Shown: positions 14,341 through 19,603 of the stretch, piece by piece | How the letters are laid out: each line of letters opens with the position of its first letter | Numbering within the stretch: the stretch's first letter is position 1 | DNA from: Geoglobus sp. | GTDB taxonomy: Archaea > Halobacteriota > Archaeoglobi > Archaeoglobales > Archaeoglobaceae | Assembly (NCBI GenBank): GCA_027019885.1 | Contig: JALUWC010000014.1 | Coordinates: forward strand, 1-19,603 | DNA: 19,603 bases | Reading direction: 5' to 3' | Program-made: the position numbers and the translations under genes | The notes under the pieces: model-generated | What the model was told of the DNA's origin: nothing | Database searches by the model: none | What the model saw: the letters and a program-made list of their open reading frames with translations, nothing else

Positions 14341-14575
14341 TGCTCACAGCCCCCTCACCGTCCTCTAGGAGTCTCCTTATATCCATGTAAACAGATGTCT
14401 CTGTCTTGGGTGCCACTTCCTTTATCTCTGAGCGCTGAATTTCAAGTGTATCTTTGTTATCCATGCCCATGAAATAGAAAGTAAGCAAATCATCATGGAT
14501 ACTTATCGATTCCACAAGAGATATGTTGATTAATTCTTTTCTTCCACCCTTAAGTGAGATTTCAATCCATTTCAT
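14333..14575 (-). CDS. Small beta-rich protein, unknown
   Basis: 80 residues starting MKWIEISLKGGRKELINISL. Alternating hydrophobic and polar residues suggest a small beta barrel (LVESISIHDDLLTFYFMG), followed by a helix (VYMDIRRLLEDGEG). GGAGGGA precedes the ATG. Not recognised. Confidence 0.5.
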   Translation of the reverse strand: MKWIEISLKGGRKELINISLVESISIHDDLLTFYFMGMDNKDTLEIQRSEIKEVAPKTETSVYMDIRRLLEDGEGAVSND

Positions 14576-14599
14576 TGTTTATTCCCTCCTCCACCTCTG

Positions 14600-14839
14600 C
14601 TATTTGAAGAAGCTCCCAATAATGTCTAAAAGCGTCTTTTTCCTCCTCTTCTTGTATGGGGCATGTGGATTGTCATGCATTTGCTTGTAGGGGCCTCTTC
14701 CAATCAGTCCTCCCTTCATTCTGTCTCTTTCCGGATCATACTTGCTCCATCTACCGTTTCCGCGATAGTAGTAATATCCTGGACCCCTGTGCTTAAAAGG
14801 AAATTCAGGGTCTAGTGGAAAGTACTTCAAAGGACCCAT
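14600..14839 (-). CDS. Gly/Tyr/Arg-rich basic protein, unknown
   Basis: 79 residues, unusual composition: a Tyr/Gly/Arg-rich middle (GPGYYYYRGNGRWSKYDPER) and a basic tail (PYKKRRKKTLLDIIGSFF) that ends in an amphipathic helix. It could bind nucleic acid or a membrane through the tail. Directly follows the RHH gene, whose end carries its ribosome site. Confidence 0.5.
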   Translation of the reverse strand: MGPLKYFPLDPEFPFKHRGPGYYYYRGNGRWSKYDPERDRMKGGLIGRGPYKQMHDNPHAPYKKRRKKTLLDIIGSFFK

Positions 14840-14842
14840 TTT

Positions 14843-15031
14843 TTACACCTCCACCTCCGCTTTAACGCAGGCATCCCTCGCCGGTGTTGGTGTTGGGGGC
14901 TGGTGCCTCTCAAGGAACTCCTTTACTGCCTGGTTGATTGCATACTTGATAGTGGGGTAGTCCAGCCGATTGTTTTCCACAAAAATTTTCAGCCGAGCGT
15001 GTAACTCATCGTCGATATGGACTTGAACCAT
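14843..15031 (-). CDS. Ribbon-helix-helix regulator
   Basis: 62 residues: MVQVHIDDELHARLKIFVEN begins with a strand and two helices typical of RHH (CopG/Arc) repressors, then a helix and a Pro-rich tail. First gene of the long leftward operon; GAGGTGA precedes the ATG. A palindrome (15050-15070) lies at its own promoter, so autorepression and control of the divergent module are likely. Ends VKAEVEV, containing the next ribosome site. Confidence 0.72.
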   Translation of the reverse strand: MVQVHIDDELHARLKIFVENNRLDYPTIKYAINQAVKEFLERHQPPTPTPARDACVKAEVEV

Positions 15032-15049
15032 CTTCTCACCTCTTAATAT

Positions 15050-15070
15050 TCATCACTCATTAAGTGATGA
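15050..15070. promoter_or_regulatory. Operator palindrome between divergent genes
   Basis: TCATCACT (15050-15057) and AGTGATGA (15063-15070) are perfect 8-bp arms around CATTA; an overlapping ACTCAT/ATGAGT pair shares the spacer. It lies over the expected leftward transcription start and just before the shared TATA box. Confidence 0.65.
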
Positions 15071-15083
15071 GTAGTAACTAAAT

Positions 15084-15094
15084 GGTATATAAAC
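15084..15094. promoter_or_regulatory. Bidirectional TATA box
   Basis: GGTATATAAAC reads as a TATA box on both strands. Rightward it stands about 27 nt from ATG 15117, predicting a leaderless mRNA; leftward it predicts a start near 15063 and a leader of about 33 nt for the RHH gene. Confidence 0.6.
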
Positions 15095-15116
15095 TTTGTG
15101 GTCAACAATTAGTAAG

Positions 15117-15434
15117 ATGAAAGCTTTGAGTAAGGAGAGTAAACTGCGTAATGTGGAAGATGAAACAGAAATAGAAAGTATTGGTCGCGCAATAGGTGCA
15201 AGAGCGAGATGGCGGATAATAAATCTTCTAAAAGACGGAAAAAGTAGGAGTCTCAGCGAAATTGTAAAAGAATTAAAAGATTGGCAATTTCAAGTTATTC
15301 AAAATCATTGTAAAATTTTAGCAGAAGAGGGAGTAATAGATATGTGGCGCGAAGGAGGGCGCTGGATGGTCAAACTCAAGAAAATCCCACATGTCTACAT
15401 CGAAGAGGTGGGGGATAAGAATGAAGATGAGTAG
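15117..15434 (+). CDS. ArsR-like winged-helix regulator
   Basis: 105 residues from ATG 15117, chosen because the TATA box centre is 27 nt upstream. The core 'IGRAIGARARWRIINLLKDG' followed by 'SLSEIVKELKDWQFQVIQNH' and 'LAEEGVIDMWREGGRWMVKL' is a standard ArsR-type winged helix. No obvious metal-binding cysteines. It leads the AT-rich module and probably controls it. Confidence 0.78.
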   Translation: MKALSKESKLRNVEDETEIESIGRAIGARARWRIINLLKDGKSRSLSEIVKELKDWQFQVIQNHCKILAEEGVIDMWREGGRWMVKLKKIPHVYIEEVGDKNEDE

Positions 15435-15936
15435 CATCTTTTTAGGAATAATTGTAATTCTATCTGCAGGTTGTATCGCTGAGAATTTCAAACTTGAGAA
15501 ACTTAGCAAGTCTGCGCAATACGATATCCATATTCAAAATGTAAGAAAGGAATATGATTGTATCGTAAAAAATTTTATGGTCGAAATGCCTTGCACACTT
15601 GTTGAAATTGAATTTCAAAACAAAATAGACAAAGATATACACATTGCTATAAGGAAACTTGCAATAGTGACATCTGATGGAAGTCAATATGGAATATATA
15701 GCATATTTAGTGGTTTACTTAATGAACTTTGTCGTGAGTCATATAATGACCTTCAAGATGGTTTTTATTTATTTCCAGGAGCAAAAAAAGATATTTATTT
15801 GTGTTTCCCCGTAATTAAAAAAGACAAAGAGCCGATTTTATATTTGGAAGTCCACAAAGACGGAAATATTCAAAACTTTAAATTTAATTTAACGAAATAT
15901 CTTGTTGAGGAGGTTCAGGAGGAAGGGGAAGGGTAA
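15421..15936 (+). CDS. Lipoprotein, unknown
   Basis: 171 residues from ATG 15421, overlapping the regulator's end; GGTGGGGG at 15407-15414 is the ribosome site. An N-terminal hydrophobic stretch ends in the lipobox LSAGC (MSSIFLGIIVILSAGCIAEN), predicting a lipid-anchored outside protein. The beta-rich body, with strands such as 'PCTLVEIEFQNKI' and 'AKKDIYLCFPVI', looks like a DUF4352-type immunoglobulin fold. Base composition is more AT-rich than in the virion genes. A surface role such as superinfection exclusion is possible; inference only. Confidence 0.65.
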   Translation: MKMSSIFLGIIVILSAGCIAENFKLEKLSKSAQYDIHIQNVRKEYDCIVKNFMVEMPCTLVEIEFQNKIDKDIHIAIRKLAIVTSDGSQYGIYSIFSGLLNELCRESYNDLQDGFYLFPGAKKDIYLCFPVIKKDKEPILYLEVHKDGNIQNFKFNLTKYLVEEVQEEGEG

Positions 15937-16235
15937 TGGTAATCGAAGAGATAAAAAATGTTGGTGAAGCTTTAAAACCATTTACACCGCTTCTAGTTTT
16001 ATTTATAGCCTTTGCTTCTAACTTTACTATAAAAAACATAATTAAACCTTGGATAGAAAAAATTTTCAAAGAATGTAATATAATAGAAAATGAAGAATTT
16101 AGAAAAAAGTATGAGGATATAACTAAAAAAATTCACAACATAGAAACAGAGCAAGCAGTTATCAAAACTCAGCTTAAAGAATTAAATAAGCGGATTGATA
16201 GATTAAGTAATAACCTGAGAGGAGGAAGACGATGA
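15936..16235 (+). CDS. Membrane plus coiled-coil protein, unknown
   Basis: 99 residues; ATG overlaps the previous stop (TAATG). One hydrophobic helix (PLLVLFIAFASNFTI) is followed by a long charged coiled coil (KKYEDITKKIHNIETEQAVI onward). GGAGGAAGG upstream. Part of the AT-rich accessory module; partner of the similar protein at 16521 is possible. Confidence 0.6.
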   Translation: MVIEEIKNVGEALKPFTPLLVLFIAFASNFTIKNIIKPWIEKIFKECNIIENEEFRKKYEDITKKIHNIETEQAVIKTQLKELNKRIDRLSNNLRGGRR

Positions 16236-16537
16236 ATAGATTAGAGATTTCGCTCCGTGGCATCATTGAATATATAACAGGAATATTCGCTTTATTTATA
16301 ATTTTAATTGGATTAATTGTATTTTATGGATATTTTGCTGGGAAAATCACAGATTTAGTATCTATAATGATAGGGGCTTCATTTATTATAATGGGGGTTC
16401 CAAGTCTATTTTTTGCTTTCAGAATTATTTCTTGGGAGGACGTTGAAGGTAATGTATTCAAATCAATTGCTCTAATAATAGCTATACTTTGGACATGGTT
16501 AATGAGCATCCTCTTTATATATGCTTATCTTTCTTAG
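16232..16537 (+). CDS. Small multispanning membrane protein, unknown
   Basis: 101 residues; ATGA overlap with the preceding gene. Three hydrophobic helices: ITGIFALFIILIGLIVFYGY, LVSIMIGASFIIMGVPSLFF and IALIIAILWTWLMSILFIYA. GGAGGAAG lies inside the previous gene's end. No family recognised. Confidence 0.6.
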   Translation: MNRLEISLRGIIEYITGIFALFIILIGLIVFYGYFAGKITDLVSIMIGASFIIMGVPSLFFAFRIISWEDVEGNVFKSIALIIAILWTWLMSILFIYAYLS

Positions 16538-16829
16538 AAATTTGGAGGGATTATCCATAATAAGCGGAATTGAATTAGCAACATGGGTATTAGCAGGATT
16601 TACAGGGATATTAGCAATTGCTACTATAATGTATGCATATTTTACTTATCAAACAGGAAAAATAATCAAAGCAGCAACAGAATCGTTAGAATCCATTGCA
16701 GATTACCTGGACAGTACCAGCGATAAGCTTGAAGATATAGTTGGGCATATCGACGAAACAGCAGAGCATTTAGAACGTTTGGTTAGTACATTAGATGATA
16801 TTCGCATAGACATGATGTTGAAAGACTAA
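16521..16829 (+). CDS. Membrane plus coiled-coil protein, unknown
   Basis: Up to 102 residues. One hydrophobic helix (ATWVLAGFTGILAIATIMYA) then a coiled coil with repeated acidic heptads (SLESIADYLDSTSDKLEDIV). The ATG 16521 lacks a ribosome site; GGAGGGA at 16544-16550 instead points to a later non-standard start (an ATA near 16557), so the N-terminus is uncertain. Topology mirrors the protein at 15936. Confidence 0.55.
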   Translation: MLIFLRNLEGLSIISGIELATWVLAGFTGILAIATIMYAYFTYQTGKIIKAATESLESIADYLDSTSDKLEDIVGHIDETAEHLERLVSTLDDIRIDMMLKD

Positions 16830-16839
16830 TTAGTATTTT

Positions 16840-16870
16840 GGTTGTGCATGAGTCTCGCATAACCAACCAA
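16840..16870 (+). terminator. Possible terminator hairpin
   Basis: TTTTGGTTG and CAACCAAAA flank a loop of about 19 nt just after the last gene of the AT-rich operon, followed by a T-rich tract. It may end the operon; archaeal terminators more often rely on the T-run than on the hairpin, so support is moderate. Confidence 0.35.
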
Positions 16871-16874
16871 AAAT

Positions 16875-16884
16875 TTTATATATT
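16875..16884 (+). promoter_or_regulatory. TATA box before the hairpin region
   Basis: TTTATATATT predicts a start near 16905-16910, ahead of the two hairpins and about 100 nt before the NYN gene. GTTAATAC (16885-16892) and GTATTAAC (16912-16919) form an inverted repeat straddling the predicted start, as an operator would. Confidence 0.55.
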
Positions 16885-16904
16885 GTTAATACTATGGGGT
16901 ATGA

Positions 16905-17003
16905 TTGAAGTGTATTAACACCCGTTGGCTTAGGTCAGCGGGTGGGGTGTCTTAACCACCGTTCGATAAGAACGGTGGCAGGTAGTAAAATATTTTAATG
17001 GGG
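16905..17003 (+). ncRNA. Putative structured leader or small RNA with two strong hairpins
   Basis: Hairpin 1: 16919-16944, a 9-bp stem (CACCCGTTG with CAGCGGGTG, one G-U pair) and an 8-nt loop. Hairpin 2: 16956-16978, a perfect 9-bp stem CCACCGTTC with GAACGGTGG and loop GATAA. The segment holds no sensible ORF, is GC-rich inside AT-rich DNA and follows a TATA box. It may be the 5' leader of the NYN gene or a separate RNA. Not a tRNA: no fitting acceptor or T arm. Its class is unknown. Confidence 0.5.
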
Positions 17004-17008
17004 TTTTT

Positions 17009-17602
17009 ATGACTAAAAAGGTAGTAGTTTTAATTGATGGGGGCTACTACGATTCATTAAACTATTATCTCAAAGATAAGCGTGGTAAGAAACTTGATAT
17101 AGAAAAATTGTCTAAAAAAGTGGTCAGGGATGGAATTCATATAAGGACAAAATTTTACCACTCATATCCTTATCAAAGTGAAAATCCAACGAAAGAAGAA
17201 AAAGAAAAATATAGGAAAGCTCAGAAATTCTTTTATACGATTGGTTTAAAGAAAAACCATGAATTTTGTAATGTAGGAAGAGTGAGACCAAAGTATTTTA
17301 TTTGTCCAAATTGTGGGACAAAATTCATGAAACCACAGCAAAAAGGGGTAGATGTTGGCTTAGCTTTGGACCTTGTTAAAATGGCTAGGAAGAGAGTTGC
17401 AGATGAATTTGTGCTGATAAGTGGGGACGAGGATTTTGCTGCTGCCGTTGAGCTAGCACAGGAAGAGTTATGCAATGTTATTGTTTATTATGCATCAGAT
17501 AATCATTATGGCATCTACGGAAGCCAAAAATTAAATTATGTGGCATCAGACAGAGTAAGAATGGATTTAGATTTCTTAGAAGAATGTGCAATGGATGAAT
17601 AA
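17009..17602 (+). CDS. NYN-domain (LabA/DUF88-like) putative ribonuclease
   Basis: 197 residues. NYN/PIN-like signatures: 'VVVLIDGGYYD' with Asp10; 'QKGVDVGLALDLVKMA' with Asp115 and Asp121; 'LISGDEDFAAAVELA' with Asp140 and Asp142. These acidic residues are the expected metal-binding set of a PIN-fold RNase. A CPNCG motif near 99 adds a partial zinc site. GGGG lies a few bases before the ATG. The hairpin-rich transcript just upstream could be its own leader or substrate. Last gene of the rightward AT-rich module; an RNA-degrading role in host takeover or defence is plausible. Confidence 0.75.
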   Translation: MTKKVVVLIDGGYYDSLNYYLKDKRGKKLDIEKLSKKVVRDGIHIRTKFYHSYPYQSENPTKEEKEKYRKAQKFFYTIGLKKNHEFCNVGRVRPKYFICPNCGTKFMKPQQKGVDVGLALDLVKMARKRVADEFVLISGDEDFAAAVELAQEELCNVIVYYASDNHYGIYGSQKLNYVASDRVRMDLDFLEECAMDE

Positions 17603-17632
17603 ATGCCCAAAAGGGTAAAATAAAAGGTCTTT

Positions 17633-17878
17633 TTAAAAGCTCGCTTGCAATGCCTCACCAAGCTTTTTTCGCTCGTCGTAGTCCAGGAGCAGCGCCAGGT
17701 CCTCCACAAACTCATAGCCGATCTCTGCTGGCATTTCCACCTCCACAGGGTCCATGCTGAAGATATAGGTCCCGTTGCGCTTCAGCAGTCCAACTTTCTT
17801 GAGCCACACCGATGCCTGAGTTTCTACCACGTGGGTTTTTCCATCTCCTGCCAGGATTGAAATTTTCACACTCTTCAT
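17633..17878 (-). CDS. Small protein, unknown
   Basis: 81 residues starting MKSVKISILAGDGKTHVVET; beta-rich N-terminal half and a helical acidic C-terminus (EFVEDLALLLDYDERKKLGE). GAGGGGTG stands seven bases before the ATG, and a TATA box at 17927-17936 gives a leader of about 25 nt, so it is a single-gene transcript. Converges with the NYN gene. Not recognised; an excision or regulatory factor is possible from its position near the integrase. Confidence 0.6.
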   Translation of the reverse strand: MKSVKISILAGDGKTHVVETQASVWLKKVGLLKRNGTYIFSMDPVEVEMPAEIGYEFVEDLALLLDYDERKKLGEALQASF

Positions 17879-17926
17879 CTCTCAACACCCCTCGAGAAAG
17901 GCTGAATATATGCAACCTCCCGCCTA

Positions 17927-17936
17927 CTTATAAATA
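17927..17936 (-). promoter_or_regulatory. TATA box of the gene at 17878
   Basis: On the minus strand CTATTTATAAGT; predicted start near 17903. The palindromes at 17973-18002 lie upstream of it. Confidence 0.5.
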
Positions 17937-17972
17937 GCCCAAGCGCCGGAAAAGTAAAAAATTTCCCGGGGA

Positions 17973-18058
17973 ATATGTTAAGGGTATGTTACAGGTAACA
18001 TATCAGTGGGGCTTATAAAATATAAGCTCGGAATCACCTAAGTTTGCAGGATCCTGCA
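17973..18058. repeat. Palindrome cluster between the small gene and integrase
   Basis: Contains TATGTTAC-AG-GTAACATA (17985-18002) with an extra half-site ATATGTTA (17973-17980); GCTTATA-AAA-TATAAGC (18011-18027); and TGCAGGATCCTGCA (18045-18058), a perfect 14-bp palindrome. The noncoding stretch 17916-18099 has no ORF. It may hold operators, a recombination-directionality site or an origin. Confidence 0.55.
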
Positions 18059-18099
18059 GGGTAAAGGTGGTTAAAGTTTAATAAACTAAAAACTCGAGC

Positions 18100-19296
18100 T
18101 TAATAAGAAAAAAGCTCCTCGGCGCCTCTGGCTCTGGCAATCTCTATGAACCGCTCTTTGATCCTTGGGTTCTCCTCGGCGATTACTTTAAGGAACTCAA
18201 ATAGGAGGCTGTCCAGCTTGTCCAGGGCAAACACCCTATTACCAAGGGGCAGCCCGCACTTATGGCAGAACTTCGAGGAAGGATCATTTACCTCCTGGCA
18301 GCGTGGGCATTGCTCCACTTTCAGTGCTGGCTCCTGGTTTTTCTTGGCTTCCTTTATGCCGTAGATGCTCAGCACAGAACTATCCACATCTCTACCACTG
18401 AGATGGACGTAGATACTGGGCATCTCTGAATCCTTACCCCAGCCGAAAAACTCCCGCATCTCAGGCTCCTTGAGGTGGCGAGCCATAAAGGTAGCCCTGG
18501 CGTGCCTGAATGCATGGGGATTAACCTTTTTCTTCACGCCAGCCTTCTTTGCCAGCTCTCTGAGGAGCCTGGAAACAAACCCATAGCTCAGGTGCTGGTT
18601 TTTCCACTTGGGATTGTTGGGCGTAGGGACCTTACACCAGAGATAAGCCTCCGGGTTGCCTTTTCCGGGGTGCTCTTCTATCCAGCGCTGCAGGGCGAGG
18701 GTGGAGGCAACCAGGCGGATTCTCCTATCACCGGTCTTTCCGGTAACCCTGAGCACCGCGCCATACTGATCAAAGCTCACATGCTTAAGCTTCAGGGGCA
18801 GAAACTCGCCTATCCTGGCACCGCTCTCATAGAGAGCCAGCACAAAAGCTTTATCCCTGGTTGTATATGCTGCTTCCGCAATCGCTTTGATCTCCTCTTC
18901 GGTAAGCACCTCTTCAGGGAGGGTGCCATTCTTGGGCCTTGCTACCTTTATCCACTCTACCGTTTCACCCTTCCCCAGCCAGCGCATATATTTTCGGAGG
19001 ATTACCTTCTGGTCGTGCTTTGTCCACTCCCTATAATCGCTTCTCTGAAGCCAGGCGGCAAATCGCTTTAAATCCTCAGTTGTAGCCTTGCAAAAAGGCA
19101 TATTCAGGTGTTCTTTAATGCTAACCAAAAGGCTGAGGTATTTACTCACTCTGGAAACGCTGTATCCCTGCGCTAAAAGGTCATTAACAAATCTTTTAAC
19201 ATCCTTCCTATCTTCTGGAAAAAGTTTAGCGATTTGACGCTTTGAATACCTCTCAAAAAGCAAATCTCGCTTATGGATATCCTCCTTAGCCACCAT
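18100..19296 (-). CDS. Tyrosine recombinase (integrase) with C-terminal zinc ribbon
   Basis: 398 residues from ATG 19296; a start at 19314 exists, but the TATA box at 19321-19330 predicts an mRNA beginning near 19299, so 19296 is preferred. The N-terminal SAM-like core-binding half is followed by the catalytic set: Arg161 (ESGARIGEFL), a Lys in TGKTGD (about 187), HAFR (His261-Arg264), and the nucleophile Tyr296 in SIYVHL. CPRC and CHKCG (about 330-348) form a zinc ribbon, common in archaeal integrases of this kind. It lies next to the right att site and is read away from the tRNA, the usual arrangement for insertion into a tRNA 3' end. Confidence 0.93.
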   Translation of the reverse strand: MVAKEDIHKRDLLFERYSKRQIAKLFPEDRKDVKRFVNDLLAQGYSVSRVSKYLSLLVSIKEHLNMPFCKATTEDLKRFAAWLQRSDYREWTKHDQKVILRKYMRWLGKGETVEWIKVARPKNGTLPEEVLTEEEIKAIAEAAYTTRDKAFVLALYESGARIGEFLPLKLKHVSFDQYGAVLRVTGKTGDRRIRLVASTLALQRWIEEHPGKGNPEAYLWCKVPTPNNPKWKNQHLSYGFVSRLLRELAKKAGVKKKVNPHAFRHARATFMARHLKEPEMREFFGWGKDSEMPSIYVHLSGRDVDSSVLSIYGIKEAKKNQEPALKVEQCPRCQEVNDPSSKFCHKCGLPLGNRVFALDKLDSLLFEFLKVIAEENPRIKERFIEIARARGAEELFSY

Positions 19297-19357
19297 GTTA
19301 AATACCTCTCTCAACTTCGCATATTTATAAATTGTAGGAATCAGACGTGGCTAAGGA
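19283..19357. repeat. Inverted repeat linking integrase start and attR
   Basis: TCCTTAGCCAC (19283-19293) and GTGGCTAAGGA (19347-19357) are perfect 11-bp arms 53 nt apart. One arm covers integrase codons 2-5, the other ends one base before the att core. Same layout as 43-112, with a compensatory C/G swap. Confidence 0.8.
19321..19330 (-). promoter_or_regulatory. Integrase TATA box
   Basis: Minus-strand TTATAAATAT centred about 30 nt before ATG 19296, predicting a nearly leaderless integrase mRNA. It lies between the arms of the inverted repeat. Confidence 0.6.
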
Positions 19358-19358
19358 G

Positions 19359-19371
19359 AGCCGAGGGAGGG
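19359..19371. repeat. attR: within tRNA-Cys 3' end
   Basis: AGCCGAGGGAGGG, exact copy of attL (115-127). It covers the discriminator, acceptor 3' strand and part of the T-stem, so the tRNA is left intact at this end. Confidence 0.88.
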
Positions 19372-19430
19372 AATTGAACCCCCGAAAAGCGGATCTGCAG
19401 TCCGCCACGTTACCACTCCGTCACCTCGGC
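19359..19430 (-). tRNA. tRNA-Cys (GCA)
   Basis: 72 nt: acceptor GCCGAGG pairs with the 3' strand CCTCGGC, discriminator U; anticodon stem GCGGA/TCCGC with loop CTGCAGA, anticodon GCA; T-loop TTCAATT. U73 is expected for tRNA-Cys. No CCA is encoded. Its 3' end is the integration target. Upstream 19431-19603 shows no gene. Confidence 0.95.
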
Positions 19431-19603
19431 GTTGCTAAGATAGTGCAAAAATAACAACCTCATATTTGAGAAGAGGATTTCTTGAGTGGCGTTAAGGATT
19501 TTTCTGTTATTTGTTAAATTGAAAATAATCTTTCGAAAACGTTGTGGCTATCGGCCAAATTACCTCAAAAATATAAACTCTCTTTACTGCATTGCTCTCG
19601 CGA

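Noticed and set aside
16905..16985. Possible tRNA or tRNA-like gene in the hairpin region
   Set aside because: The TTCGA of a T-loop is inside a perfect stem, and no acceptor stem or anticodon arm can be formed.
16905..17003. Remnant of an IS200/IS605 end or TnpB guide RNA
   Set aside because: The hairpins are reminiscent, but no transposase or TnpB coding remnant is present, so I do not claim it.
18475..19071. 198-codon rightward frame opposite the integrase
   Set aside because: Antisense to catalytic parts of a clear integrase; no promoter or ribosome site.
1..19603. CRISPR array or insertion sequence
   Set aside because: No regularly spaced repeats and no transposase gene are visible; the only recombinase is the tyrosine integrase.

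Overview
The window holds a nearly complete integrated archaeal virus (provirus), about 19.2 kb long, inserted into the 3' end of a tRNA-Cys(GCA) gene. Archaeal traits are clear: TATA boxes about 25-30 nt upstream of several starts (some transcripts would be leaderless), GGAGGTGA ribosome sites, a tRNA gene with no encoded CCA, and a tyrosine integrase with a C-terminal zinc ribbon. Moderate GC and frequent ATA/AGG/AGA codons would suit a euryarchaeon (Archaeoglobi- or ANME-like), but the host cannot be fixed from the sequence. The best family clue is a small two-helix protein (4104-4568). Its C-terminal 73 residues match, in length and layout, the mature VP1 capsid protein of spindle-shaped (fusello-like) viruses.

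Layout, left to right. Positions 1-114 are older flanking DNA carrying a decayed start of a related integrase, so an earlier element sat in the same site. The left attachment repeat is 115-127. An AbrB-type regulator (223-375) precedes a rightward structural operon (442-9312): a large, frameshifted virion-like protein; a LamG-type membrane-anchored adhesin; the VP1-like capsid protein; a secreted, membrane-anchored 411-residue protein; a run of small membrane proteins; and a P-loop ATPase. Converging on it is a long leftward operon (15031-9303) of tightly coupled small genes. These include RHH and winged-helix DNA-binding proteins, several small zinc-ribbon proteins, a ParB-like protein with added cysteine clusters, and many unknowns. 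Many junctions use a ribosome site embedded in the previous gene's last codons.

From a shared, palindrome-flanked promoter at about 15050-15117, an AT-rich rightward module diverges: an ArsR-like regulator, a lipoprotein, three small membrane or coiled-coil proteins, a TATA-driven segment with two strong RNA hairpins, and a NYN-domain ribonuclease-like protein. It looks like accessory cargo, perhaps host modulation or superinfection exclusion. The right end carries a small unknown leftward gene, a palindrome-rich noncoding stretch, the integrase, the right attachment repeat and the intact tRNA-Cys.

The most unusual signals are: (1) an 11-bp inverted repeat linking the integrase start to the att core, present in both the live and the relic copy with a compensatory base change; (2) three copies of a covarying palindrome around the RHH/winged-helix gene; (3) the hairpin RNA-NYN nuclease pair; (4) a frameshift and a possible ACG start in the virion genes.
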